A program made the translations under genes and the position numbers. Of a stretch of DNA of 64,000 bases, positions 16,798 to 26,022 are shown one piece after another; position 1 is the stretch's first letter, and each line of letters begins with the position of its first letter. The DNA comes from Desulfoscipio geothermicus (GTDB taxonomy: Bacteria > Bacillota > Desulfotomaculia > Desulfotomaculales > Desulfallaceae), in contig JAENYS010000007.1 in assembly GCA_016841645.1 (NCBI GenBank), positions 1 through 64,000 on the forward strand. Direction: 5' to 3'. Below the pieces are notes generated by a model. The model did no database searches. It saw only the letters and a program-made list of their open reading frames with translations, and had not been told where the DNA came from.

Positions 16798-17784
16798 CTA
16801 CTTCAGGCCCATCAGGTGATATACTTCAGAATTGACCGTATTATCTTTAGACAGGCCTAGGCTTTCGCGAAACTGCAGCACGGCCTTTTCCATGCCTCCG
16901 CCCCAGATACCGTCGATGGGGCCGGTATAGAAGCCCAGCCGTTGTAAGCGCAGTTGTACTTCCATAACGTCACCGCCCCGCTCATCTCGTCGCATCATCC
17001 GGTATTGGCTGGGCTGGTAGCTAAACGGGTTACCAATAATAGTTACCGGAGTGCCTGGTTTAACCCAGGGGTAGATTTCCTCCACATTACGGTTATTCAT
17101 GCGTATACAACCGTGGCTGGCATAACTACCGATAGCCCCGGGATTATTTGTGCCATGGATACCGTAGGTCCCCCAGGGCACCGTCAACCCGAGCCAGCGG
17201 GTGCCAAACCCTGTACCCCAGTGGGCAGCCTTACGCAGTACTTTGAAATTACCAATGGGGGTGGGAGTTTTATATTTGCCAGGCGCCACCGGGTATTGCT
17301 TGTAAGGTTCACCATCCGACATTACCGTCAATTTGCGCCGGTAGGTATCCACAACGATGCTCACCTCACCGGGAGGAGGCGGTGTTTTACTTTGCTCCCC
17401 CCAAACGAACTGAGCCTGGTCAATTTCCTGCCAGACAAATTCCTCCACCACACCGTCTGGTTCAAGGCCGTGCGATTTTTGAAATTCTTTTACAGCTTCT
17501 ATGGTAGCCGGGCCGTATACACCATCAACTTTCCCCCGGTAAAAGTCTATTTGCTTTAACAGCTCTTGCAATTGTACTACATCGCTGCCTGTAAGGGCAG
17601 GATCAGTAGATATTAAATCCCGTTTTACCTCCTGCTCCGGGTGGTAATAAGGACAACAGTATGTGTTGCTCGTTGCCGCCCTTGATGGACAAGTGCCCGG
17701 AAACATTAATAGAATAAGTGCTGCGGCAAATATGCATACTTTGGTTGACATGACGACACGGGTAGTGCTGAGTTGCTTAGCCAT
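16798..17784 (-). CDS. L,D-transpeptidase with two peptidoglycan-binding domains
   Basis: 328-residue exported enzyme that forms 3-3 peptidoglycan crosslinks or anchors proteins through a cysteine acyl-enzyme. A signal sequence (residues about 13-36) is followed by a first PG-binding domain (62-118, DVVQLQELLKQIDFYRGKVD), the YkuD catalytic domain (141-257) with HGTNNPGAIG and SHGCIRM (nucleophile Cys226), and a second PG-binding domain at the end (DVMEVQLRLQRLGFYTGPID). A vicinal CC follows the signal sequence. It is a single gene; spore-cortex or coat-stage roles are common for this architecture but not shown here. Confidence 0.93.
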   Translation of the reverse strand: MAKQLSTTRVVMSTKVCIFAAALILLMFPGTCPSRAATSNTYCCPYYHPEQEVKRDLISTDPALTGSDVVQLQELLKQIDFYRGKVDGVYGPATIEAVKEFQKSHGLEPDGVVEEFVWQEIDQAQFVWGEQSKTPPPPGEVSIVVDTYRRKLTVMSDGEPYKQYPVAPGKYKTPTPIGNFKVLRKAAHWGTGFGTRWLGLTVPWGTYGIHGTNNPGAIGSYASHGCIRMNNRNVEEIYPWVKPGTPVTIIGNPFSYQPSQYRMMRRDERGGDVMEVQLRLQRLGFYTGPIDGIWGGGMEKAVLQFRESLGLSKDNTVNSEVYHLMGLK

Positions 17785-17916
17785 TTTTCCCTCCAGGATC
17801 TAGCTTAAACTTCTAAACCAAATATAAAAGTTATTTACCTGACTTGTTTTTATCATAAACCGGTGTTCAGGCCCATATGGATAAATGGACAACTTTTCGA
17901 GAGGGGGCCATTGAAT

Positions 17917-18588
17917 ATGAAGGCGACCATCAAATTTTTTATTTACATGATTTTGATTTTAGTTGTCATGTATTCCTCCGGATGCACCGGTGAAAGTAGG
18001 AACGTTACCGCAGATCAGGCTCCTGTGCCAAAGCCTGCGAGTAGCAACCAAACGGCAGATAATAGCCAGGCATCGATTAATGGTGGACAGGAAGTACCCT
18101 CGGGCACTGCGGCAAATAACTCGATGTCTAACACGACAGCCGCTCCAAAAGCAACCGGAGCAGCAACTACCACGGTAGTGCTCTACTTTGCCAATGCCAA
18201 TGGTTACTTACAGGCGGAACAACGCTCCATTAACAAAACACCAGGCGTAGCCCGGCAAACAATGCAAGAATTATGCCGGGGCCCACGCACTCAAGGATTA
18301 TTCGCTACCATACCCGGTGGCACCCGGTTGATGGATATTAATATCCGAGACGGGCTATGCACCGTCAACTTCAGCCAAGAGCTGGTTACCAAACACAACG
18401 GAGGGTCGTGGTCGGAAAACGCCACGGTATATTCAATAGTGAATACTTTAACCCAGTTCAGAAGTATCGAGCAAGTTCAAATACTGGTCGACGGCAAGGT
18501 TGTTGAATCCATTGCCGGACACCTGGATGTCAGTGTACCGCTGACCCGAGACAGCAACCTGATCATGGCCGGTGTTCAGTTGCAGTAA
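17917..18588 (+). CDS. GerM-domain lipoprotein
   Basis: Lipoprotein with an N-terminal hydrophobic helix ending in the lipobox YSSGC (Cys23), a Thr/Ser/Asn-rich linker to about residue 85, and a GerMN domain: VVLYFANANGYLQAEQR, VARQTMQELCRGP, and the terminal SIEQVQILVDGKVVES. GerM-domain proteins act in sporulation and germination and in envelope assembly. ATG 17917 has GAGAGGGGG upstream; the longer frame to 17863 lacks a site and would bury the signal. It converges on the oxidoreductase gene with a one-base gap. Confidence 0.88.
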   Translation: MKATIKFFIYMILILVVMYSSGCTGESRNVTADQAPVPKPASSNQTADNSQASINGGQEVPSGTAANNSMSNTTAAPKATGAATTTVVLYFANANGYLQAEQRSINKTPGVARQTMQELCRGPRTQGLFATIPGGTRLMDINIRDGLCTVNFSQELVTKHNGGSWSENATVYSIVNTLTQFRSIEQVQILVDGKVVESIAGHLDVSVPLTRDSNLIMAGVQLQ

Positions 18589-18589
18589 A

Positions 18590-19702
18590 CTAATGCCAGT
18601 TTACCGGGTGGAACTCAAACTGGGGCTGATAGGCCGGGTGGTATGCGGGGATATAATTTCCAGTGTTGTCCACCGCAATGGTGCTGCCATCTTTAGCCGA
18701 GCGCAGCATATCCAATATTGTCTTGGCGTCCCCGTATTCCATTTCCGGAGTAACGGAAATAATTTCCCGCCCCGCTATAGCGTTATAAATGTTTAGCAAC
18801 TCATTATAATAACCACGCTGCGGCCGGTAGTGTATTTGCTCTGTCCGGCCGTCGTTATAAGAAATGTTAATCGTGCCACAGTCGCGTTCCTCAAGATAGA
18901 TCATTCCGGCAGTGCCAAATATGCGCAGGCCAATTAGCGGGCGTTGCATTTCTTTGCCGGCGCTGTAAAAGCTGAACTGACCGGTGATTCCGCTTTTAAA
19001 ACGCATGTTCACATTGATTACAGCATAGGGAGCAAAATCATCATGATGGGGCACCCCAAAAGATTGCAGCTTATCAATTGCACCGAATATATGACGCAAG
19101 GCGGCCACATCGTGCACCCCGGTATCCATGATCACTCCGCCCGCAAATACCGGATGCTGGCGCCATTCCTTCCGGGCAAATTCATTTTTAAGCATATCCT
19201 CCGGAAAACAAATCACCCGGTTATGGATAAAATATACCGAATCACCTATTTTCTTCTGCCTGACCAAATCACGTATGATATTGGTTTCTTCACTATACCT
19301 GTAATTCTCGGCGATCATAATGGGCACGCCATAGCGGCGCGGCAGCTCAGCATGAACCCGGGCCTGTTCGTAATTGGTAGCCAGTGGTTTTTCGCAAATA
19401 ATCGCCCGTCCAGGCTGATGAGCTATGGCCCGGGCTACATCCTCGGTGACCCGATAATTATGTTCAATAGGTACCATAATATCAAACACATTAATGTCGC
19501 CCCGCCAGAGCATGGAACGGTAATCAGTGTAAATATTATTGCCTCCCAGACCTAACTGCTCCCCCCATGGACGGGTTTTTTCAGGCTCCGGATCGCAAAG
19601 AGCCACGATTTCAAACTTATCAAACAGTTCCTGGTAAGCAGGATAATGCAGCCGTGAAAAAGCCAGGCCTGTACCAATAATCCCCACATTCAGCTTATCC
19701 AT
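18590..19702 (-). CDS. Gfo/Idh/MocA family NAD(P)-dependent oxidoreductase
   Basis: 370-residue oxidoreductase. The N-terminal Rossmann fold begins NVGIIGTGLAFSRLHYPAY, and the family's catalytic lysine motif is present as CEKPLATN. The C-terminal domain has the usual open sheet with VIMDTGVHDVAALRHIFG, where the His is the expected general acid. The family oxidises or reduces sugars, inositols and amino-sugar derivatives. There are no sugar-pathway neighbours to identify the substrate. It is a single gene with no strong terminator. Confidence 0.9.
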   Translation of the reverse strand: MDKLNVGIIGTGLAFSRLHYPAYQELFDKFEIVALCDPEPEKTRPWGEQLGLGGNNIYTDYRSMLWRGDINVFDIMVPIEHNYRVTEDVARAIAHQPGRAIICEKPLATNYEQARVHAELPRRYGVPIMIAENYRYSEETNIIRDLVRQKKIGDSVYFIHNRVICFPEDMLKNEFARKEWRQHPVFAGGVIMDTGVHDVAALRHIFGAIDKLQSFGVPHHDDFAPYAVINVNMRFKSGITGQFSFYSAGKEMQRPLIGLRIFGTAGMIYLEERDCGTINISYNDGRTEQIHYRPQRGYYNELLNIYNAIAGREIISVTPEMEYGDAKTILDMLRSAKDGSTIAVDNTGNYIPAYHPAYQPQFEFHPVNWH

Positions 19703-19929
19703 AGCATATTCCCCCGTTATTATTAATTATTTTTATTATGCAGCCTGAAGAGACATACTATCCATTTTTTTTATTGGATAAGGAACATTTTGACTTTTTT
19801 AATCGTCTTTTTAATTATCATATTTATTAAATAGCAGATTATAGTAACCAATATCCCCAACAGGTATTTTGAGTTTTATGTTGAATAAAAGGTATATTAG
19901 ATAATATTTTGGAAATGAGGAAACTTATT

Positions 19930-22266
19930 ATGAAAAAGTATTGGGATTGGAAACATAAAATCAAACAAAAATTAATTATATCCTGCTTGTTTATAGCGGG
20001 ACTTATACTCATTCCATCGGCAGTTCCCGCCGCCACCCAGTTGACCGTTGGCGGCAGCACCGTCAACGTGAGGGGCGGGCCGGACACCAATACCGCTATT
20101 ATTGCCAGTGTACATAAAGGAGAGAAGTTTACGGCCCTTGACCAGCGCGGTGATTGGTACAAAATTAAAGTGGGCAGTGCAGAGGGCTGGATTGCCGGCT
20201 GGCTGGTGAAGACAAAAAAGGTGGCCGATGCTCCTACGAGCATTGCCGTGGTTAAGTCTAACTTGATAAATGTGCGCAATGGTCCTGGGACAAGCTATGC
20301 GGTGGTAGGCCAGGCCAATGCAAATGCTCGACTCCCTGTACTGGCCAGTTCCGGAGATTGGGTGAAAGTGACGCTGCCCGGTGACACTGCCGGGTGGGTG
20401 GCCAACTGGCTGGTGCAAATACAAAATTCCTCCGAACAGCAAGTACCGGCCCAGCAAACATCGTCGAGCAGCCAAAACAATACAAGCAAAGTAAAAATAG
20501 CCACAATAACCGCTGCAAAGGTTAATGTGCGTTCGGGACCGGGAACATCTTACGATATTGTCTCAAATGCAAATAAAGGCCAAAAATTTACCGTTCAAAA
20601 AGTAGACGGACAATGGTTGAAAATAAGCCTGCCTGAAGGCAAATCCGGTTGGATTGCCAACTGGCTGGCAAGCGTCAGCGAAACCACAGTAAGTCAGCCC
20701 GCTGCTCAAACCGAAGGCAATAATACTTACGAGACTCCTGCCCAGTCAAATCTTGCAGATGACATCCCCACGGGTGTTTCAAGCAACGTCGGCGCAAAGG
20801 AAAAACAGGCCACGATAACCGCTTCAAACGTAAATGTGCGCTCGGGACCGGGAACATCTTACGATATTGTCTCAAATGCAAATAAAGGCCAAAAATTTAC
20901 CGTTCAAAAAGTAGACGGACAATGGTTGAAAATAAGCCTGCCTGAAGGCAAATCCGGTTGGATTGCCAACCGGCTTGCCGTCGTCAGCGAGGCGGAGGCA
21001 ACTCAGCCAAGTACCACTTCCCAAAGCAATAGCTCCAGTAGTACAGGCACTGGCAGCAATAACGATAACATTGATGAAAACAGCAATGTTATCATCATTA
21101 AAAATAAAGATGTCGATGTGCGGGGTGGCCCTGGCATGCAGCACAATATTGTCGGCCAGGTAAGCCGGGGTCAACGCTTGGGAGTATTGGAACAAACCGG
21201 CGACTGGTATAAAGTCAGTTTAGAAGGTGGTGTAATCGGTTGGGTGGCCAGTTGGCTGGGTGATGTAGAAAAGGCCGAGGCATCTCCTGCACCGGGGGAT
21301 CCGCCCGTAGTAACCGAGGACACTGACCAGAGCGATACAAGTAATGACGGCAAAACCAATAACCTGGAAAAAATTGAAGTGCGCCAGGAAAATAACCATA
21401 TCCTGGTTTCCATCCAGGCCGCCGGGGAGTTGAACTACGACATGTTTTTACTAGGCAACCCCCAACGGCTGGTCATTGACCTAAAAAATACAAATATTAG
21501 TGATTTACCGGAACAGTCAGCGATAAATACCGAAGCGGTAGCTCAAATGCGCATCGGATTATTCAGTAAAGATCCACCAGTAGTACGGGTAGTATTTGAC
21601 TTAAACGAATCAGTAGTCAGCGTGGACAAGCTCTCCGACGACCGCCGACAGCTAAACCTGGATATTTATGTGCCTGAATTAGGTGAATTTCTGGCTGGAC
21701 GCGTTATTGCCATTGATCCCGGACACGGCGGCAGCGATCCCGGCGCCATCGGACCAACCGGGCTGAAGGAAAAGGATGTTACCTTGGATATTTCCTTAAA
21801 GCTGGCACGATTACTAAAAGAAAGCGGTGCCTGGGTGGTGCTGACCAGAAACGACGATGAATTTGTCGATTTATACCAGCGTACGGACATTGCGCAACAG
21901 GAAGGTGCCGATGTGTTTTTAAGCATCCATATAAACGCCAATGTAAGCAGTGATAAAAATGGTACCAGCACCTATTACCGCCGGGATACCGGGAGCTTTC
22001 CCCCGGGGGTGGAGCAGGCCGACAACCGGCGCCTGGCCGGGCTCGTCCAATCGGAGCTGCTCCAAACACTGGGCAGACGCAGCCTGGGTGTGCTGCAGGC
22101 CAACTTTGTGGTATTGAGCACTTCAACAGTACCTGCGGCTCTAGCAGAGGTAGCCTTTATGTCCAACCCCGAAGAAGAACAAATGCTGCAACAGGAATCT
22201 GTTCGGATCAAAGTGGCCGAAGCACTGGCCCTGGCCCTAAATAATTATTTTGCACCAACTAATTAG
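19930..22266 (+). CDS. N-acetylmuramoyl-L-alanine amidase with five SH3b repeats and an AMIN domain
   Basis: Exported cell-wall hydrolase of 778 residues that cleaves the amide between muramic acid and the stem peptide. A signal sequence is followed by five SH3b repeats (nucleotides about 20040-20215, 20245-20420, 20500-20675, 20810-20985 and 21085-21270), each with V(N/D)VR.GPG and a GW(I/V)A.(W/R)L end. An AMIN domain (about 21370-21660) and a zinc amidase_3 domain follow (AIDPGHGGSDPGAIG, KEKDVTLDISLKLA, FLSIHINAN, AEVAFMSNPEEE). SH3b copies 3 and 4 share a 129-base identical DNA stretch. ATG 19930 has GAGGAA seven bases upstream; the frame start at 19909 does not. Confidence 0.94.
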   Translation: MKKYWDWKHKIKQKLIISCLFIAGLILIPSAVPAATQLTVGGSTVNVRGGPDTNTAIIASVHKGEKFTALDQRGDWYKIKVGSAEGWIAGWLVKTKKVADAPTSIAVVKSNLINVRNGPGTSYAVVGQANANARLPVLASSGDWVKVTLPGDTAGWVANWLVQIQNSSEQQVPAQQTSSSSQNNTSKVKIATITAAKVNVRSGPGTSYDIVSNANKGQKFTVQKVDGQWLKISLPEGKSGWIANWLASVSETTVSQPAAQTEGNNTYETPAQSNLADDIPTGVSSNVGAKEKQATITASNVNVRSGPGTSYDIVSNANKGQKFTVQKVDGQWLKISLPEGKSGWIANRLAVVSEAEATQPSTTSQSNSSSSTGTGSNNDNIDENSNVIIIKNKDVDVRGGPGMQHNIVGQVSRGQRLGVLEQTGDWYKVSLEGGVIGWVASWLGDVEKAEASPAPGDPPVVTEDTDQSDTSNDGKTNNLEKIEVRQENNHILVSIQAAGELNYDMFLLGNPQRLVIDLKNTNISDLPEQSAINTEAVAQMRIGLFSKDPPVVRVVFDLNESVVSVDKLSDDRRQLNLDIYVPELGEFLAGRVIAIDPGHGGSDPGAIGPTGLKEKDVTLDISLKLARLLKESGAWVVLTRNDDEFVDLYQRTDIAQQEGADVFLSIHINANVSSDKNGTSTYYRRDTGSFPPGVEQADNRRLAGLVQSELLQTLGRRSLGVLQANFVVLSTSTVPAALAEVAFMSNPEEEQMLQQESVRIKVAEALALALNNYFAPTN
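20533..20661 (+). repeat. 129-base direct repeat, copy 1 (SH3b domain 3)
   Basis: Identical by eye to 20842-20970, offset 309 bases (103 codons), beginning TCGGGACCGGGAACAT. The other three SH3b repeats are diverged in DNA, so this pair is a recent duplication or has been kept identical by gene conversion. Confidence 0.9.
20842..20970 (+). repeat. 129-base direct repeat, copy 2 (SH3b domain 4)
   Basis: Second copy of the repeat at 20533-20661 within the amidase gene. Recombination between the two would delete or add 103 codons in frame. Confidence 0.9.
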
Positions 22267-22276
22267 TATAGTATAT

Positions 22277-22316
22277 AGCAGGTGTTTCCCGAAAATAGGA
22301 GCATCTGCTTTTTTTA
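22277..22316 (+). terminator. Rho-independent terminator of the amidase gene
   Basis: AGCAGGTG and CATCTGCT form a stem around TTTCCCGAAAATAGGAG, followed by seven T. Confidence 0.8.
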
Positions 22317-22563
22317 TACCTTCAGGGCATGTAAGCAGAACTGAACTTATAGATAAAAGCTTCTAAGATTCTGATTGGGGAAGAAATTACTTTAAAACCG
22401 GAATTTGGGTACGTTTTATAGCTAAAAAGGTGGTACAATATGGTGGGTCGGTTTCTGAACACTCGTGTATACGTTGTATTACAACATTATGGTACGGGAA
22501 AGACTATGTATAACCCCACCTGAATCAAGAATTTGTTTATTATGCAAGAAATACCGGGCAGAA

Positions 22564-23352
22564 ATGGAGATGAATGACATTCAGTTAACTGTACTTGGGT
22601 GCTGGGCGCCCTATCCCCGTCAGGAGGAAGCCTGCTCAGGCTACCTGCTGCAAAACGGGGCCACCTCATTAATGCTGGAGGCCGGTCACGGCAGTTTTGC
22701 CCGGCTGATCAAACATGTTGATTACAGACAGTTGGCCGGGTTGGTGATCACCCATTACCACCCGGATCATTACGCCGATATTCACTGCCTGCGCCACGCC
22801 ATCGAGGGGGCCAGGCGTGATGGTCGTATGAAAAACACGATTAAGCTGTTTATACCACCGGAACCGGCGGAAATATACCGGGAGCTTGCTGGATTTACCA
22901 AGTCTTTTAGCGTGTTTAATATAGAAAAGCTGCCCACCGGCGATTTTAACAGTGTTTTAGCAAGGACAGCACAGCTAAATGAACTTACTCTATATTTTAT
23001 TCCAATAGTTCACGTTTTGCCCGGTTACGCAGTGCTGATCCGGCAGGGGAAGCAATCTCTCTTTTTTTCCAGCGACACCGCACCCACACCGGAAATAACC
23101 AGGGCAGCCAATAATGTTGATCTGCTGCTTTGCGAGGCCAGTGGTCTTAATAAAGACGCTGATAAGTTAGCCGGAATACATATGACGGCCCGGCAGGCGG
23201 GTGAATTAGCCAAGCAGGCCAGAGCAAACCGGCTGGTACTCACTCATTTCTGGCCGGAATATAATGTCGATGAATTGCTGGCCGAGGCTGAGGATTCTTT
23301 TGGCAGTGCAGTGTTGGCCGCAGGACAAGACACAATATTTAATTTGCCTTAA
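22564..23352 (+). CDS. metallo-beta-lactamase fold hydrolase
   Basis: Soluble MBL-fold protein of about 262 residues. The zinc motif appears as VITHYHPDHYADIH; later metal ligands are the Asp in FFSSDTAPTPE and the His in LVLTHFWPEY. The opening strand LTVLGCWAPYPRQEEACSGY and the pattern resemble the RNase Z/PhnP-like branch that acts on phosphodiesters. Start ATG 22564 is chosen because the family begins here; the frame extends 33 codons further without a convincing ribosome site. It precedes rph with a 47-base gap and may be cotranscribed with rph-rdgB. Confidence 0.85.
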   Translation: MEMNDIQLTVLGCWAPYPRQEEACSGYLLQNGATSLMLEAGHGSFARLIKHVDYRQLAGLVITHYHPDHYADIHCLRHAIEGARRDGRMKNTIKLFIPPEPAEIYRELAGFTKSFSVFNIEKLPTGDFNSVLARTAQLNELTLYFIPIVHVLPGYAVLIRQGKQSLFFSSDTAPTPEITRAANNVDLLLCEASGLNKDADKLAGIHMTARQAGELAKQARANRLVLTHFWPEYNVDELLAEAEDSFGSAVLAAGQDTIFNLP

Positions 23353-23399
23353 TCCACAACACACCAACCTAATCACATAAAATTTATCGGAGGTTTCAA

Positions 23400-24149
23400 A
23401 TGGAAAGATTGGACGGTAGAAAAAATAGCCACCTTAGGCCGGTGAAAATAACTCGGAATGTGAATAAACATGCCGAAGGATCGGTTTTAATTGAAGTTGG
23501 CGATACCAGGGTAATTTGCACCGCCACAGTGGAGGACCGCCTGCCCGGCTGGCGCAAGATGGAGGGAAAGGGGGGCTGGCTTACTGCCGAATACGGTATG
23601 TTGCCCAGAAGCACAGGAAAGCGCATGATGCGGGATGCTGTGCGGGGCAAGCAAAATGGGCGCAGTTTGGAAATACAGCGGCTCATCGGTCGAGCGCTGC
23701 GTTCGGTTACCGACCTGCAGGCACTGGGCGATCATACAATTACCCTTGACTGTGATGTCATTCAAGCAGATGGCGGTACCCGCACGGCTTCAATCACCGG
23801 TGCATTTGTTGCACTGGCGGATGCTTTGCATTATCTTATGCTAGAGGGTAAACTAGAAAAAATGCCGCTGCGGGATTTGATAGCTGCCACCAGTGTGGGC
23901 CGGGTCAACGGCGAGCTAGTGCTGGATCTTTGTTATACTGAGGATTCCGCCGCTGAAGTTGATATGAATATAGTGATGACCGGAGATGGCCAGTTCGTGG
24001 AAATCCAGGGTACCGGAGAAGAAGCCTCTTTTAGCAGAAATGAAACTAACCAATTACTGGATCTGGCAGAATTAGGCATCAGACAGTTGATGGAATACCA
24101 AAAAAGTGTTCTAGGAATGGTAGCCAGTTATATCGGCAGTTCCAGATAG
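23400..24149 (+). CDS. rph: ribonuclease PH
   Basis: 249 residues, close to the usual 240. It is a phosphorolytic 3'-5' exoribonuclease that trims tRNA 3' ends. Family landmarks are [47 protein letters not shown], and the phosphate-binding [25 protein letters not shown] stands seven bases before the ATG. It lies directly ahead of rdgB and a phosphoesterase, the usual rph-rdgB-yfcE order of Firmicutes. Confidence 0.97.
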   Translation: MERLDGRKNSHLRPVKITRNVNKHAEGSVLIEVGDTRVICTATVEDRLPGWRKMEGKGGWLTAEYGMLPRSTGKRMMRDAVRGKQNGRSLEIQRLIGRALRSVTDLQALGDHTITLDCDVIQADGGTRTASITGAFVALADALHYLMLEGKLEKMPLRDLIAATSVGRVNGELVLDLCYTEDSAAEVDMNIVMTGDGQFVEIQGTGEEASFSRNETNQLLDLAELGIRQLMEYQKSVLGMVASYIGSSR

Positions 24150-24184
24150 TACCTGCAGCAAAATATATTAAGGATGGTAATACT

Positions 24185-24847
24185 GTGGATAATAATATAT
24201 CTAAGTATTATGATATTATAATTAGTTTAAGAAAGTTAAAGTCTGACCCCATTGTTTTGGCTACACGCAATGAGGGCAAAGTGCGGGAATTGCAGCAGTT
24301 GCTGTCGGGAACCGGTTTTCATGTGTTATCTCTAGCCGGCTTCCCAAATGCGCCTGAAGTGGTGGAAGATGGCAATACATTTGAGGACAATGCGATTAAA
24401 AAAGCCCGAGAGGTAGCGGTCGCCATGGGGAAAACTACCCTGGCCGACGACTCCGGGCTGGTGGTGGATTACCTGGACGGGGCACCTGGAGTGCATTCGG
24501 CCCGTTTTGCGGGACCTGGCCATAATGACGCAGCGAATAATCGCAAACTATTGCAACTGCTCAGCGGAGTGCCACCACAACAGCGCACGGCACGTTTTTG
24601 CTGTGTAATGGCTATCGCCACCCCCGACGGACAAGTTGCCACCACACAGGGTACCTGTAAAGGTATAATAATTGATCAGCTTAAGGGTGAAAACGGGTTT
24701 GGCTACGATCCCTTGTTTTACGTACCCCGGTACTGCAAAACATTTGCCGAGCTGGACAGTGCCACTAAAAATACCATAAGCCACCGGGGACGAGCGCTGC
24801 AAAAGGTTAAAGTTATCTTAGAAGCAGCGGCGCGTGAAAGCACATAA
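24185..24847 (+). CDS. rdgB: XTP/dITP diphosphatase (RdgB/HAM1)
   Basis: House-cleaning pyrophosphatase that hydrolyses non-canonical purine triphosphates such as dITP and XTP. Landmarks are VLATRNEGKVRELQQLL, TFEDNAIKKA, LADDSGLVVDYLDGAPGVHS, and GENGFGYDPLF. GTG at 24185 gives a 20-residue N-terminal extension relative to the family; GGATGG is upstream and no better internal start exists, so the extension is probably real. It is followed by the phosphoesterase after 165 bases. Confidence 0.95.
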   Translation: MDNNISKYYDIIISLRKLKSDPIVLATRNEGKVRELQQLLSGTGFHVLSLAGFPNAPEVVEDGNTFEDNAIKKAREVAVAMGKTTLADDSGLVVDYLDGAPGVHSARFAGPGHNDAANNRKLLQLLSGVPPQQRTARFCCVMAIATPDGQVATTQGTCKGIIIDQLKGENGFGYDPLFYVPRYCKTFAELDSATKNTISHRGRALQKVKVILEAAAREST

Positions 24848-25012
24848 AGGCAAATAGATAAACTGCAAGCTTCTACAAACTTGACCGGTATTAATGGTTA
24901 ATTATATAGATAAGATTTCCGCAACTGATCGAAATAGAAGTACGCAACCTATATAGCCGTTGCAATTTTCATCTGGTTACCAGGTAATGCAAGTTGAAAG
25001 GGGAAGTTGCTA

Positions 25013-25495
25013 GTGCGCGTTGGTGTAATTAGCGATACGCATGGTGCAATGAGCACGGCCGTACAGGCAATCCATAAAATGGGCAAGATAGACGCTTTGA
25101 TTCACGCCGGGGACTTATACAGCGATGCACTGCGCATCAGCACTGTTGTCAAAGTGCCTGTTTATGCCGTGCCGGGTAACTGTGATGTACTAAGCCATGG
25201 TCCAGAGGAGCTAATCATTACGCTGGGCGGTTGCAAAATATTTATCACTCACGGCCATTACTACCGGGTCAAAAGCACCCTTCAATTATTGTGTTACCGG
25301 GCTCAAGAATTGCAAGCACAAGTAGTGGTTTTCGGACATACCCATATACCGGTGAATATATCGGAAAATAATGTGCGTTTAATCAACCCGGGCAGCACGT
25401 CACGCCCCCCGTCCGGTATCAAAGCAAGCTATGGGATACTGGACATTGGATCGAATGTTATAAAAGGGGAACTTTTTTTTCTGCAGAACCTGTAA
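25013..25495 (+). CDS. YfcE/MJ0936-type metallophosphoesterase
   Basis: About 160-residue calcineurin-like phosphodiesterase. Metal-binding motifs appear in order: GVISDTHG, LIHAGDLYSD, VPGNCD, FITHGH, and VFGHTHIPV, followed by NPGSTSRPPS. Substrates of the family include 2',3'-cyclic nucleotides and other phosphodiesters. GTG 25013 fits the AAGGGG site nine bases upstream better than the TTG six bases before it. It ends the rph-rdgB group and is followed by a terminator. Confidence 0.93.
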   Translation: MRVGVISDTHGAMSTAVQAIHKMGKIDALIHAGDLYSDALRISTVVKVPVYAVPGNCDVLSHGPEELIITLGGCKIFITHGHYYRVKSTLQLLCYRAQELQAQVVVFGHTHIPVNISENNVRLINPGSTSRPPSGIKASYGILDIGSNVIKGELFFLQNL

Positions 25496-25523
25496 AGCAG
25501 GTCCTGATATATATTTAGTCCGA

Positions 25524-25560
25524 TAGCCGCCTTATCATAATGGGCGGTTGTTTTATTTTT
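25524..25560 (+). terminator. Rho-independent terminator after the phosphoesterase
   Basis: AGCCGCC pairs with GGGCGGTT around TTATCATAAT, followed by GTTTTATTTTT. Confidence 0.8.
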
Positions 25561-25664
25561 AAGTATATATTTCGATAAAAATTTGCAATCTAAAATTATA
25601 AAATTCTTTACAAAGAAATTGTTGGTTGTGTCGCAAATGATCATAGGTGTTAGGAGGTGAATTT

Positions 25665-25844
25665 ATGAAAGCCGGCATACGAAATAATTTTTTTGGCGAA
25701 GTTGAAGAAATTAAAACAGACAATGTTATGGCACAGGTGGTCATGTGAGTTGGTGGATGAAAGGAAGACGCTATCCGACTCACGTCCGTGATGACGCGAG
25801 ACAACATCAGCGTCCGGGAACACAACCAGGTCCCCGAACGCTAA
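25665..25844 (+). pseudogene. frameshifted Mop (molbindin) gene
   Basis: A good TAGGAGGTG site and ATG open MKAGIRNNFFGEVEEIKTDN, then VMAQVVM, the typical start of a molybdate/tungstate-binding Mop domain, before TGA at 25746. A second frame continues CELVDERKTLSDS. A third reads VMTRDNISVRE and stops at 25842-25844, matching the second half of Mop (TSVITRDSVEELGL). At least two frameshifts are needed and the end is degraded. Mop proteins store or sense molybdate and tungstate. Together with the riboswitches near 6.6 and 9.2 kb this is another Mo/W trace. Confidence 0.7.
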
Positions 25845-26022
25845 TGCAGCATTTTTTATCTAAGTGCAAGAACAAACTCCAACTAGCTAACTATATTAGG
25901 TTTAACCTAAAGATTTCATAGATTTCAATAGTATTTGCGTTGACGCACAGAGATGTATGAAGTACCCTTATTATGATGTAATGATATAAATATGTAAGCT
26001 TAAATATATATGAAGGAGTGTA

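Noticed and set aside
20040-21270. CRISPR-like array
   Set aside because: The repeats are SH3b protein domains in one frame of the amidase gene, too long and too irregular for a CRISPR; no cas genes or array are present in the window.
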